Assembly: GCA_040381075.1 (NCBI GenBank)
Contig: JBEIHX010000011.1
Span: forward strand, 1-64,000
Source: JBEIHX01 sp040381075
GTDB taxonomy: Bacteria > Pseudomonadota > Alphaproteobacteria > Caulobacterales > Aquidulcibacteraceae
Length of the DNA stretch: 64,000 nucleotides
Direction: 5' to 3'
Position 1 is the stretch's first letter, and each line of letters starts with the position of its first letter. The translations under genes were made by a program, and so were the position numbers. Shown piece by piece: positions 26,441 through 35,028 of this stretch. Under the pieces are notes generated by a model, which saw nothing but the letters and a program-made list of their open reading frames with translations, ran no database searches and was not told the DNA's origin.

Positions 26441-29400
26441 ATGGGCGCAGACCGGAATGGCAAGACAGGCGAAGCGCGTGAAGCCGACCCATGGCGTGAT
26501 CTGGGGCTGACGGTGCGCGCTGAATGGCCCGCCGGGCCTGACGATCCGGACGACGGCGACCTGCAGGGCGACGTCGGCGGATCCGGCGGGCGCAGCGACC
26601 ATGACGGCGGGGTAGGCGCATTCGAAGCGCCCGGGGCCTGGTCAGATGTCGTGTGGCGCGCCTGGGCCGCGCTTGCCGCGCCAGTGGCGCCAAACCTCAC
26701 AAAGCCGATCGCGGAAAAGGGAATCCCTGCTGCGTTGCGCCGGCGCACCCCGGCAAGCGAAGGGTTTGCGCCGGAACGCAGCGTGCGCGCCATCGTCGAG
26801 CGGGTCACCGGCGGGCTCGCCTATGCCGGATTGAAGTCCGGTCGGCTGGCCGGCGGCGAGGCCGCGCTTGCCTTCCGCGAGACGCTTGGCCGAGGGCTGG
26901 CGACCGGGGCCATCGCCCTGGCGCCGGAGCTGGCGCGGGGCGTTGGCGTCGAGTGGGCCTACGGGCGCGAGAGCACGCTCAGCCCGATCCCGGCCCGGGC
27001 GTCGGCGATCCCCGTTCTGGACCAGATCAGTCTTGGCGCGGCGCTCAGGACCGCGTTCGCCCGCGACGTCGAGGCCGCCGCGCTGGCTGCGGGGGCCCTC
27101 ACCATGAGGCGCAGGCTTGGCGACCTTATCGCTGCAGCCCAGGACGGGGCTGATCCACGCGGCAACGCCGCGCTTGCCCGCGCCATCACCCTCGCCCGCG
27201 CCGATGGCGTCATGGACGGGGTCATCCGGCGCATCCTCAACCTGATCGTCCAGGGCCGCAGCGACCTGGCAGCAACCTTCGCGGGCGCCCTGGACGAAGC
27301 CGCCGGCGTGCGGCGGCTTGCCGGGCGCGAGCCCCTGGCGCTCGATGTCTCCGCCGCGCCCGACGAAACACTCATGGAGGGTGCGCACGCCGCCGCCGCC
27401 GCAGCCGTGTGCGGCCTGCCCCTCGAAATCCGCTTTGCACCCGCCGCACCGCTGCGCGCCTGGGCCGGGGTGAACGCCGCAGCGTTTGCATCCCCGGACG
27501 GGGAGTATGATGGCGAAAGCCTTGCCGAACACGCTGGCGTGGCGGCGCTTGCCGTCGCCATCGCATCCGACCTGTGCGGCGGCGGCCACCCCGCCATCGC
27601 GCCTTTGGACCTGTCCGGCGCCCTGTGGCGGCTCGGCCTCGGCTATGACACCGAAGACGGTCGCACTGCGGCGGCAGACATGGCGGCGCGCATCGCTCAC
27701 GCCGCCGCCGCCGCAGATGTGCAGTTCACCACAGACGCCGCCGAACCGATCGCCATTCTGGCCGGGGCGGCTGCAGCCGGCTTCGCGCCACAACCCGGGC
27801 TGGAGATCATCGCCGCGGCGCATGGCGGGCGCACCGCCAATCCCCATCTGGAGGCCGGTCTGCTCACTCTCGGCCTTTGCCCGCAGGACGCCGCCAGTGC
27901 GATCGCCCATGTCTGCGGGCGGCGCACGCTCATCGGGGCGCCAGGGGTCAACCCCGCGTCACTCGCTGCAGCCGGTTTCGGAGCCCGCCAGATCGCAGCC
28001 CTTCAGGACGCGGTGCGCGAAGGTCACAGCCTGCGCCACTCAGCCACCGTCTGGGTGCTCGGCGAAGATTTTGTCGCGGATGTGCTGGGCCTTGATGTTG
28101 GACGGGCCGCACGGCCCGGCTTTGACCTGCTCGCCGCCATCGGCTTTGCGCCGGACGACATCCGCAGGGCCGACGCATACATCTTCGGCGCACATACGCT
28201 CGATGATGCGCCGGGCGGCCTGCACCGCTACGCCGACGTGTTCAGCGCCGACATCCCGCTCGACGCCCGTGTGGCGATGGGCGGGGCCATCGCGGAAGCA
28301 ACCGGCGCCGGCGTTGTAATTGACGCCGCGCTGCCAGCGAACATGGTCGCCGAAACGGTTGAGAGCCTGATCCTCGATGCCGAGCACGCCGGCGTGGCGG
28401 CCGTGCGCTTCGTCAAGCCCGGCGCAGGCGCGCTCGACGCCGTCGACGACCCCTGGGCGGACGAAGCACCAAAGCGCATTGAAGACCTCGTCGCGCGCGC
28501 CGGCGGGGTCACCCAGACCCGCGTGGTCGAACGCGTGGTGGAACGCTCAGCACAGCGCCGCCGCCTCCCGGACCGGCGCAAGGGCTACATCCAGAAGGCC
28601 ACCGTCGGCGGCCATAAAGTCTATCTGCACACGGGCGAATTTGAAGACGGAGACCTCGGCGAGATATTCATCGACATGCATAAGGAAGGAGCGGCATTCC
28701 GCTCGCTGATGAACAACTTCGCCATATCCATCTCCATCGGCCTGCAGTACGGCGTGCCGCTTGACGAATTCGTCGACGCATTCGTGTTTACGCGCTTCGA
28801 GCCCGCTGGCGACGTGACCGGCAATGACCGGATCCAGCGCGCCACATCGATCCTCGACTACATCTTCCGCGAACTTGCCGTCTCCTATCTTGACCGCAAT
28901 GACCTCGCTGAAGTGGATCCAGCAGCGTCCGCAGACGGGCTGGGACGCGGCGTCCAGGCCGAGAAAATAGACGAGCACGCCGCGGCCCGACTGATCTCAA
29001 AAGGCTTCAGCCGCGGCCTGGCGCCGGACAACCTGCTGCTGTTCACGCCGCGCGGCGGCGAGCGGACGCCGACCCAAGGCGGCGCGCCCATGCCCATCGG
29101 CGGCGGCGCCAAACCGGGCTGGGGGCAGCCCGAGTCGCCCAGGGACGCGCGCATGGGCGACCTTCGAACGCGCCCGGACCTGCCAGCAGCAGGCGCCCCC
29201 AAGGGCGGCCCGGGCTCTGGTGAATCCGGACATGGGCCGCGTGCGGCATCGGCCGGCCCCAACCCAACCCTGGCGCAGGGTGAAACCGAGGCCCGGCGCG
29301 CCGCACGATTGCTTGGCGCCCGTCCGCCGGGACGACCGGTCGAGGAAAGCGACACCGAAGCGTGCCCTGCCTGCGGCCACTACACCCTGGTGCAGGGACC

Positions 29401-29449
29401 GATCGGGGTGGTCTGCGAGGCCTGCGGCTACACCGTCAAAGCCTCCTGA
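26441..29449 (+). CDS. Degenerate class II (B12-type) ribonucleotide reductase homologue, probably inactive
   Basis: 1002 residues; ATG at 26441 with GAGGAG upstream. Residues about 703-830 (KGYIQKATVGGHKVYLHTGE, FIDMHKEGAAFRSLMNNFA, NDRIQRATSILDYIFRELAV) closely match the C-terminal region of adenosylcobalamin-dependent NrdJ. The last 30 residues carry CPACG...CEACG, like the NrdJ zinc/redox tail. Weaker collinear matches to the NrdJ barrel remain upstream (HWAYG-like EWAYGRES; LGLGYDTEDGR; GRRTLIGAPGVNPASL; YIFGAHTLDDAP). The FDCANPCG-like segment and any NPCxE active-site loop are absent, and the region is alanine-rich with few cysteines. Probably not a reductase; a regulatory or structural role is possible but unknown. 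Confidence 0.75.
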   Translation: MGADRNGKTGEAREADPWRDLGLTVRAEWPAGPDDPDDGDLQGDVGGSGGRSDHDGGVGAFEAPGAWSDVVWRAWAALAAPVAPNLTKPIAEKGIPAALRRRTPASEGFAPERSVRAIVERVTGGLAYAGLKSGRLAGGEAALAFRETLGRGLATGAIALAPELARGVGVEWAYGRESTLSPIPARASAIPVLDQISLGAALRTAFARDVEAAALAAGALTMRRRLGDLIAAAQDGADPRGNAALARAITLARADGVMDGVIRRILNLIVQGRSDLAATFAGALDEAAGVRRLAGREPLALDVSAAPDETLMEGAHAAAAAAVCGLPLEIRFAPAAPLRAWAGVNAAAFASPDGEYDGESLAEHAGVAALAVAIASDLCGGGHPAIAPLDLSGALWRLGLGYDTEDGRTAAADMAARIAHAAAAADVQFTTDAAEPIAILAGAAAAGFAPQPGLEIIAAAHGGRTANPHLEAGLLTLGLCPQDAASAIAHVCGRRTLIGAPGVNPASLAAAGFGARQIAALQDAVREGHSLRHSATVWVLGEDFVADVLGLDVGRAARPGFDLLAAIGFAPDDIRRADAYIFGAHTLDDAPGGLHRYADVFSADIPLDARVAMGGAIAEATGAGVVIDAALPANMVAETVESLILDAEHAGVAAVRFVKPGAGALDAVDDPWADEAPKRIEDLVARAGGVTQTRVVERVVERSAQRRRLPDRRKGYIQKATVGGHKVYLHTGEFEDGDLGEIFIDMHKEGAAFRSLMNNFAISISIGLQYGVPLDEFVDAFVFTRFEPAGDVTGNDRIQRATSILDYIFRELAVSYLDRNDLAEVDPAASADGLGRGVQAEKIDEHAAARLISKGFSRGLAPDNLLLFTPRGGERTPTQGGAPMPIGGGAKPGWGQPESPRDARMGDLRTRPDLPAAGAPKGGPGSGESGHGPRAASAGPNPTLAQGETEARRAARLLGARPPGRPVEESDTEACPACGHYTLVQGPIGVVCEACGYTVKAS

Positions 29450-29641
29450 CCGGGCGCCGCCGAGGGAATCACGCCACTACAGGCGCACCAGTCAGGGCGA
29501 CGGGCAGGTCTACACGCCGCCCCTTGAGCCAGCGCGTACGCCACGGGCCGCGCCGGACGCCCGGAAAAATGCCGATCTGACGCATGACAGGTACGCCGGA
29601 CGCAGCCATGGCGGCGGGGGCGCGGCGGAACCGAACCATTT

Positions 29642-29700
29642 TTCGTCCGCCCTGTTTTTGTCCGCCCTATTTTTGTCCGCCCTATTTTTGTCGGACTGGG
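29642..29700. repeat. 15-bp tandem array in the gap before the M48 protease gene
   Basis: The gap 29450-29767 holds about 3.5 copies of a 15-mer: TTCGTCCGCCCTGTT, then two exact TTTGTCCGCCCTATT, then a partial copy. It is T-rich compared with its surroundings. I see no other feature in the gap. Confidence 0.9.
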
Positions 29701-29767
29701 CCCGCTCTAGTGTCGTGTGGGAATCCAGGTTGCGCGCCGGGCGCGCAGGGCACGAACAGGGCGGGCT

Positions 29768-31471
29768 ATGCGCGTAAGCTCAGCAGATCACCTCGCGGAT
29801 CCCGCAATCCGGCGCGGCGCGGCGACGCCTTCGGATCGCCAGAGCCACAGCGCAGGGCGTCGGCCCTGGGCCCGGTCCAGGAGCTGCAGTCCGGCTCGGC
29901 CATGGAATTCATTCCTGAAACGCACGCTCGCCAGCGCGCTCGCCGCCATCCTGGCAGGGGCAGCAACGCTTGCCGGCGCAGCACCGGCGGCGCAGGCTCA
30001 GTCCGTCATCAGGGACGAAGAAATCGAAAACCTGCTGCGCGACTATACGGACCCCATTTTGCGGGCAGCCGGCCTGCAGCCGGAAGACGTGCGTATTTTT
30101 GTCGTCAATGATCCCACCCTCAATGCGTTCGTCACCGGCGGCCAGAACATCTTCCTGCACACCGGCCTGATCCTCGCGGCCGACACGCCCAACCAGCTGA
30201 AAGGCGTCATCGCCCACGAAACCGGACACATCGCCGGGGGACACCTCGTACGCTCCCAGCAGGCGATGGAAGTCGCAATGCGCCCGGCTCTCCTGTCGAT
30301 GTTCCTGGGCGTGCTTGCGATCGCCGGCGGCGCCCCGGATGCTGGCGCCGCACTGATCCAAAACTCACAATACTGGGCGGCCCTCGCATTTTTCCGCCAT
30401 ACGCGCGTCCAGGAGTCGTCCGCGGATCAATCGGCCGTCACCTACCTGGAGGAAACCGGACAGTCCGCTCAGGGACTGCTCGATTTTTTTGACAAGTTCC
30501 GCTACCAGGAAGTCATGTCAGACGCCCGGCGGGAACCGTATTTCCGCTCTCACCCGCTCTCGGCAGACCGCATCCAGGCGCTGCGCGGACGGGTGCAGGC
30601 GCAGCCTCATCAAACCGCCGCCGATGACGGACGGTCCCTTGAACGGTTCAAGCTTGCTCAGGCGAAACTCTACGGCTTTCTGGAAGCGCCACAGCGCACC
30701 TTCATCAAATATCCCTCCTCTGACACGTCGCAGCCTGCGCGCTATGCGCGCGCCATCGCGGCCTACCGCATTCCCGACACCAAGCGCGCCGTCGCCGAGG
30801 CCGAAGCGCTCATCGCCACGCACCCTGAAAACCCATATTATCATGAGCTTCTCGGCCAGATCCTGTTTGAGTCAGGCCAGGCAGCGGCCTCAATCACCTC
30901 CAACCGTCAAGCCCTTGCTCTCGCCCCGCAGTCGGCGCTGTTTGAGATAAACCTCGCCCGCTCGCTGCTGGCCACCGAGACCAGGCCAAACACCGATGAA
31001 GCCATCGGACTGCTGAAAGCCTCACTCGCCCGCGATCCGGACAACGGCTTCGCCTGGCGTGAGATCGCCGTCGGCTATGAGCGGCGCGGCGAAACCAACC
31101 TCGCGGAACTGGCGACCGCCGAACTCGCCTTCTCCATCGGGGACTACCCGCGCGCCCTGCAATTCGCCAAGCGCGCCCAGAACAATGGCCTCAAACAGGG
31201 GTCGCCCGAATGGCGGCGCTCCGCCGACATCATTCTGATCTCCGAACCGCAGGTGCAGGAATTCATGCGTCGCGGCGGACGGCGAAGCCTGAGCGAGATG
31301 ACCGGCCCAACGCCGGCGCGCCAGGCTCAGCGCGGTCTTGCCGCGTCGCCAGGGGCGGTCTCCGCGCCGCCAGGGCCGCATGATGATGACTGCGCCACCC
31401 GCGCGTCCGCCAGCGCAGCCCGGCTCGACGGGCGGATCCTCACCCTGGCTGAGGTCGGCCGCGTGCGATGA
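29768..31471 (+). CDS. M48 family metalloprotease with TPR repeats (BepA-like)
   Basis: About 567 residues from the ATG at 29768. The signal peptide (LKRTLASALAAILAGAATLA, cleavage near PAAQAQ) begins only about 49 residues in, so the start is doubtful. The zinc site is HETGHIAGGH with a distal glutamate in ESSADQSAV, and SHPLSADRI follows. The C-terminal half has TPR-like helices (NPYYHELLGQILFESGQ, DNGFAWREIAVGYERRGE). Periplasmic quality-control protease related to BepA/LoiP. ATG 29902 plus a one-base shift at about 29914 would give a normal signal peptide (see findings). Confidence 0.85.
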   Translation: MRVSSADHLADPAIRRGAATPSDRQSHSAGRRPWARSRSCSPARPWNSFLKRTLASALAAILAGAATLAGAAPAAQAQSVIRDEEIENLLRDYTDPILRAAGLQPEDVRIFVVNDPTLNAFVTGGQNIFLHTGLILAADTPNQLKGVIAHETGHIAGGHLVRSQQAMEVAMRPALLSMFLGVLAIAGGAPDAGAALIQNSQYWAALAFFRHTRVQESSADQSAVTYLEETGQSAQGLLDFFDKFRYQEVMSDARREPYFRSHPLSADRIQALRGRVQAQPHQTAADDGRSLERFKLAQAKLYGFLEAPQRTFIKYPSSDTSQPARYARAIAAYRIPDTKRAVAEAEALIATHPENPYYHELLGQILFESGQAAASITSNRQALALAPQSALFEINLARSLLATETRPNTDEAIGLLKASLARDPDNGFAWREIAVGYERRGETNLAELATAELAFSIGDYPRALQFAKRAQNNGLKQGSPEWRRSADIILISEPQVQEFMRRGGRRSLSEMTGPTPARQAQRGLAASPGAVSAPPGPHDDDCATRASASAARLDGRILTLAEVGRVR

Positions 31472-31684
31472 CCCCTGACCTTTGAACGGCCGTGGCGAGG
31501 CGCAGACCGTCGCCCGCCGGCATGCACCTTAAAGACGCAGCACCCCAGCGCGCCGCCGCCTGGGAGGCGGCGCGGACCGCGACGCGCAGAACCGGCCGAT
31601 CGGACGCTTTGGGGGAATTCACAGTGGGGATCCAACATCTGGAGTCACAGTGGGGGACTCTGACGCACCCGGCTTCGTTCTGCC

Positions 31685-32146
31685 TCAGGCGAAGTCGCGA
31701 CCAACAAGATCCGGCGGCGCGTCATGCGCCGCCACGATGCGATAGACGAGCTCCGGCGCGGATAAGCCGGCAAGACCGCGCTGCGGCGTCGCCGGATCCG
31801 ATCGGGCGATCGCCAGCAGCTGGCGCTTGGTGAAACCGCGCAGGCGCCGCGCCAGTCCCGCAGCACCCTCCGCCGCGTACACCGCAGCGCAGTCGACAAG
31901 GCTGTCACAAGACCGGGCTTCAGGCGATGGGGTCGCGGGCGTGGGGGCTGTGGATGCCGGAGATGTGCTCGCAAGGGGTGTGCAAGATGGCGGCGCAGCT
32001 GAGACAGCCCCGGGAGGGTCGGCGCTGTCATCGCGCGCGCGCAAGGCCGCGCCGAGGCGCACCATCAGCGCAGGATCACGCTCCGCCGCATCAATGATTG
32101 CGTCGAACAGGCGGCGCAGCGCCTGCAGACCCGGCCCGGAGCTCAT
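31685..32146 (-). CDS. Small partner protein of an orphan ParA (unknown family)
   Basis: 153 residues; its ATG overlaps the ParA stop by 4 bases. Three parts: a helical N-terminus (about 1-40, LQALRRLFDAIIDAAERDP), a serine/threonine/proline/alanine-rich linker (about 42-80), and a C-terminal helical domain (LARRLRGFTKRQLLAIARSD, then LSAPELVYRIVAAHD) reminiscent of SAP/Rho-N-like small folds. No ParB signature is present. The position suggests an adaptor that stimulates the ParA ATPase or links it to cargo, as in other ParA-partner pairs. This is inference; I do not recognise the family. Confidence 0.7.
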   Translation of the reverse strand: MSSGPGLQALRRLFDAIIDAAERDPALMVRLGAALRARDDSADPPGAVSAAPPSCTPLASTSPASTAPTPATPSPEARSCDSLVDCAAVYAAEGAAGLARRLRGFTKRQLLAIARSDPATPQRGLAGLSAPELVYRIVAAHDAPPDLVGRDFA

Positions 32147-33039
32147 GCTGACCCCGCCCTGGCCAACACGTCGTCAGCAAGAAGACGCAGAACTGCGCGC
32201 GCATCGCGGTACTTGGCCGTGTAACTGACCACCCTGTCAGGATCTTTGGGATTGCGGGGAATATGGGCGCTGATCGCCTGCTGCAGCGACGATTTCTTCG
32301 GAATCTCCGCCCGCGCAAGATGAAACGGCGCCGGACGCTCTTCCGCCTCCCGCCGCAGATCCTCAAGGATCGCCGCGTGCTGGTTCCAGCCTTCGATCTT
32401 GTTGAGCACAACCATCAGGCGCGCACGCGACAGACCCTCCTGACGCAGAGAAAGATAGGTGCGCTGGGCGAAAGTGCGAAATCCAAACACGGACAGATCG
32501 TCGGGCGCCACCGGGACGATGACGAGATCTGCGCACCGTATCGCAGCCTCTACGAACAGGGATATGCCCGGCGGGCAGTCGACAATGATGACGTCATATT
32601 CCTCAGACAGCTCATTGAACCCTTCGCCAAGATAGGCTGCAAGCTCGCTCTCCGGCCGGCGGATATCCGGCGAGCCCCGCGCCAGGGTGAAAATGATCCT
32701 GCGCTCGACATACCGCAGGTCGGGCGAGGCCGCGATCAAATCGACCCGGGCAGAGCCGCCCAACAATGACACCATGCGCTTGCGCCGCGACGCCAGCGTC
32801 GGCTCCAGGCGCTCATCCGTCAGGCTTTCAAAGAACCGGTCAACGAGAAGTTCCTTGTCGCGGATTTCACGATAGGCCCGCCGACCAGCAAGGAAATAGG
32901 AGGTATTGGCCTGTGCATCGAGGTCGACGACGAGCACCTTTTTGCCAAGCATGGCGAGGGTGTCGACCAGACCGATCGTCAGCGTCGTCTTGCCCACCCC
33001 ACCCTTCATATTGGCGATGGCGATGATCCTGGCCGTCAT
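32143..33039 (-). CDS. ParA/Soj family ATPase (orphan)
   Basis: 298 residues. Deviant Walker A KGGVGKTT at residues 12-19, Walker A' VVDLDAQANTS, Walker B VIIVDCPPGIS, as in ParA/MinD-type ATPases that position DNA or protein complexes on the nucleoid. No parB, parS-like repeat or replication gene is adjacent; the only partner is the overlapping 153-residue gene. Chromosomal parAB normally sits with gidB near the origin, so this is a separate system. Upstream (81 bases) is maiA on the same strand, so partial cotranscription is possible. Confidence 0.88.
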   Translation of the reverse strand: MTARIIAIANMKGGVGKTTLTIGLVDTLAMLGKKVLVVDLDAQANTSYFLAGRRAYREIRDKELLVDRFFESLTDERLEPTLASRRKRMVSLLGGSARVDLIAASPDLRYVERRIIFTLARGSPDIRRPESELAAYLGEGFNELSEEYDVIIVDCPPGISLFVEAAIRCADLVIVPVAPDDLSVFGFRTFAQRTYLSLRQEGLSRARLMVVLNKIEGWNQHAAILEDLRREAEERPAPFHLARAEIPKKSSLQQAISAHIPRNPKDPDRVVSYTAKYRDARAVLRLLADDVLARAGSA

Positions 33040-33120
33040 GCAGCTTTCCGTCCTTGCAGCCCCAGCCTATGCCCCAAAACCATGCAGCGGCAAGCAAGGC
33101 TGCAGAACCAGGTTCGGCGG

Positions 33121-33768
33121 TTACCCGGCAGGCGGTGCTCCAGGCTGACGCTCCGGGGCCGCCGCAGCGAAGGCCGGCAACGCCCGCGCCCGCAGATCAA
33201 GACCCACCAGGGTTGGGAACCCCGCAAGATCAACATCAAAACGACGCGCGTTGGCCATCTGAGGCGTCAGGCAGACCTCAAACAGGCTCGCCGCCCGACC
33301 AAAGGCGAATTCGCCAGACGTTCCGGCCAGCGACGTCTCCAGGGCGGTGAAGCCCAGGGTGATCCAATGCCTGTACCAGGCCGCCACACCCGTTTCGTCG
33401 GCCCCGAACCGGCTGCGCAGATAGGCGAGCGGCGCCAGATTGTTCAAAGGGTGAATATCGCAGGCGATGAGATAGCAGAGCGCCCGGCAGCGCGCCCGCT
33501 CGAACGGATCAGACGGCAGCAACGCCGGCTCAGGGCAGGTCTCCTCAAGCCATTCGATAATGGCGAGCGATTGACTGAGGACGCCAGTTCCAGTGTCCAG
33601 CGCCGGCACGCGCATCTGCGGGTTCACCTCGGCATAGGCAGGCGTCAGCTGCCGGTCCGCCCCGGGCGCGATGTCGACCGGGACCTGATCAAAGGCAAGC
33701 CCCTTCCAATGCAGTGCTATGCGCACCCGATAGGCGGCCGACGAGCGCCAGTAGTCGTACAGTTTCAT
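33121..33768 (-). CDS. maiA: Maleylacetoacetate isomerase (zeta-class GST)
   Basis: 215 residues. Converts maleylacetoacetate to fumarylacetoacetate using glutathione, in tyrosine catabolism. The zeta-class motif SSAAYRVRIAL lies at residues 9-19, and QSLAIIEWLEE is the GSH-binding helix. It overlaps the upstream fah gene by 4 bases. With fah and divergent phhA it gives part of the Phe-Tyr-homogentisate route; hppD and hmgA are not in the window. Confidence 0.94.
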   Translation of the reverse strand: MKLYDYWRSSAAYRVRIALHWKGLAFDQVPVDIAPGADRQLTPAYAEVNPQMRVPALDTGTGVLSQSLAIIEWLEETCPEPALLPSDPFERARCRALCYLIACDIHPLNNLAPLAYLRSRFGADETGVAAWYRHWITLGFTALETSLAGTSGEFAFGRAASLFEVCLTPQMANARRFDVDLAGFPTLVGLDLRARALPAFAAAAPERQPGAPPAG

Positions 33769-34811
33769 TCCGTATGCCCCACTGCAGCAACCGTCTGGTC
33801 AATCGCGCCGAACAGGCTTGCGCCAGTGGCGTCGAGGGCCTCAATCCGCACCCGGTCGCCGACGGCAAGGAATGGCGTCTGCGGCGCGCCCTGCGTCAGC
33901 GTCTCCACCGTACGCACCTCAGCCAGGCAGGAATAGCCAAGCCCGCCATCGCGAACCGGTCGACCAGGACCGCCATCGGCGTCGCGGTTCGACACCGTGC
34001 CCGACCCGATGATCGTGCCCGCGGCAAGTGAACGGGTGCGCGCAGCATGCGCAATCAGCGCCGGGAAATCAAACGTCATGTCGACAGCAGTATCCGGCCG
34101 ACCGATGAGCGCGCCATTGAGATGCGTCACCAGCGTCGCCTTGAGCCGTCCGCCATCCCAGGCCGCGCCCAGCGCATCCGGCGAGGCTGCAACAGGCGCA
34201 AAGGCGCTTGACGGCTTGGATTGAAAGAAGCCGAACCCCTTGGCCAGCTCGCCAGGAATGAGATTGCGCAGAGATACGTCATTGACGATCGTGACCAGGC
34301 GGATGGCGGCGCGCGCCTCCTCAATGCCCGCGCCCTGCGCCACATCCCCGACAATCACCGCCACCTCGCCCTCGAAATCCAGGCCCCAGGACGGATCGCC
34401 CAGAGGAATCGGGTCACGGGGCGCCAGAAAACTGTCGGAGCCCCCCTGATACATCAGCGGATCGCTCCAGAAACTGTCGGGCATCTCCGCGCCGCGCGCC
34501 TTGCGCACCAGCTGCACGTGATTGACATACGCCGACCCATCAGCCCACTGATAGGCGCGCGGCAAAGGCGACAGGCAGGCTGCAGGATCGAACGGAGCCG
34601 ATGGCGCATCTCCCGCCTCCAGCGCCTCGGCAAGCGCACTGATGCGCGGGACGGCCTGCGACCAGTCATCCAGCAGCGCCTGCAGGCTCGGCGCGATCGC
34701 CCGCGCCGACACCCAGCGTGTCATGTCCTGCGACACTATGACGAGCGCTCCGTCGCGCGCTCCTGAGCGCAGCGTCGCCAAACGCAGGCAATGGCCAGGA
34801 TCTGTCTGCAC
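33765..34811 (-). CDS. Fumarylacetoacetase family hydrolase
   Basis: 348 residues from a GTG at 34811, chosen because GGGGAGGAG precedes it; an ATG at 34865 adds 18 residues. Cleaves fumarylacetoacetate to fumarate and acetoacetate, the last step of tyrosine catabolism. PLPRAYQWADGSAYVNHVQL, DFEGEVAVIVGDV (metal-binding acidic residues), NDVSLRNLIPGELAKGFGFF and GSGTVSNRD match the bacterial FAH family. Cotranscribed with maiA (4-base overlap). Confidence 0.93.
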   Translation of the reverse strand: MQTDPGHCLRLATLRSGARDGALVIVSQDMTRWVSARAIAPSLQALLDDWSQAVPRISALAEALEAGDAPSAPFDPAACLSPLPRAYQWADGSAYVNHVQLVRKARGAEMPDSFWSDPLMYQGGSDSFLAPRDPIPLGDPSWGLDFEGEVAVIVGDVAQGAGIEEARAAIRLVTIVNDVSLRNLIPGELAKGFGFFQSKPSSAFAPVAASPDALGAAWDGGRLKATLVTHLNGALIGRPDTAVDMTFDFPALIAHAARTRSLAAGTIIGSGTVSNRDADGGPGRPVRDGGLGYSCLAEVRTVETLTQGAPQTPFLAVGDRVRIEALDATGASLFGAIDQTVAAVGHTE

Positions 34812-34947
34812 GTTCTCCTCCCCGGTTTCCGATCCGCCCCGCCAATCCGCGCCGGACGCCCGCAAGGCCGCAAGGGTCGCAAACCCGCCCGGACGCCTGC
34901 CTCAAACAGCCCCGCAGAAGGCGCCCACACCCAGATCCACGCCCGGA

Positions 34948-34990
34948 TTGATGACACGACCCGGCCAATGGTATCATTTGAAACCAATTG
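34948..34990. promoter_or_regulatory. Promoter with inverted repeat upstream of phhA
   Basis: The dyad GGTATCATTTGAAACC (34970-34985; arms GGTnTCA/TGAnACC) lies 43 bases before the phhA ATG, within AATGG...CCAATT. A possible -35 TTGATG (34948-34953) and -10 TATCAT (34972-34977) with an 18-bp spacer put the dyad over the -10. It is a likely operator for a tyrosine/phenylalanine catabolism regulator that could also act on divergent fah-maiA. The regulator is not in the window. Confidence 0.5.
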
Positions 34991-35028
34991 ATCCGCAAGA
35001 CCAGTCCTGGAGCGAGCGGGAGACGCAG

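Noticed and set aside
29584..30111. Separate small gene overlapping the start of the M48 gene
   Set aside because: No ribosome-binding site or domain; it crosses the 15-bp repeat array and overlaps the protease frame.
31620..31670. Tandem array near CACAGTGGGG
   Set aside because: Only two imperfect copies of a short segment; too weak to call an array.
32143..33039. Plasmid or chromosome partition locus
   Set aside because: There is no ParB, parS cluster, replication gene or GidB neighbour, so it is treated as an orphan ParA system.
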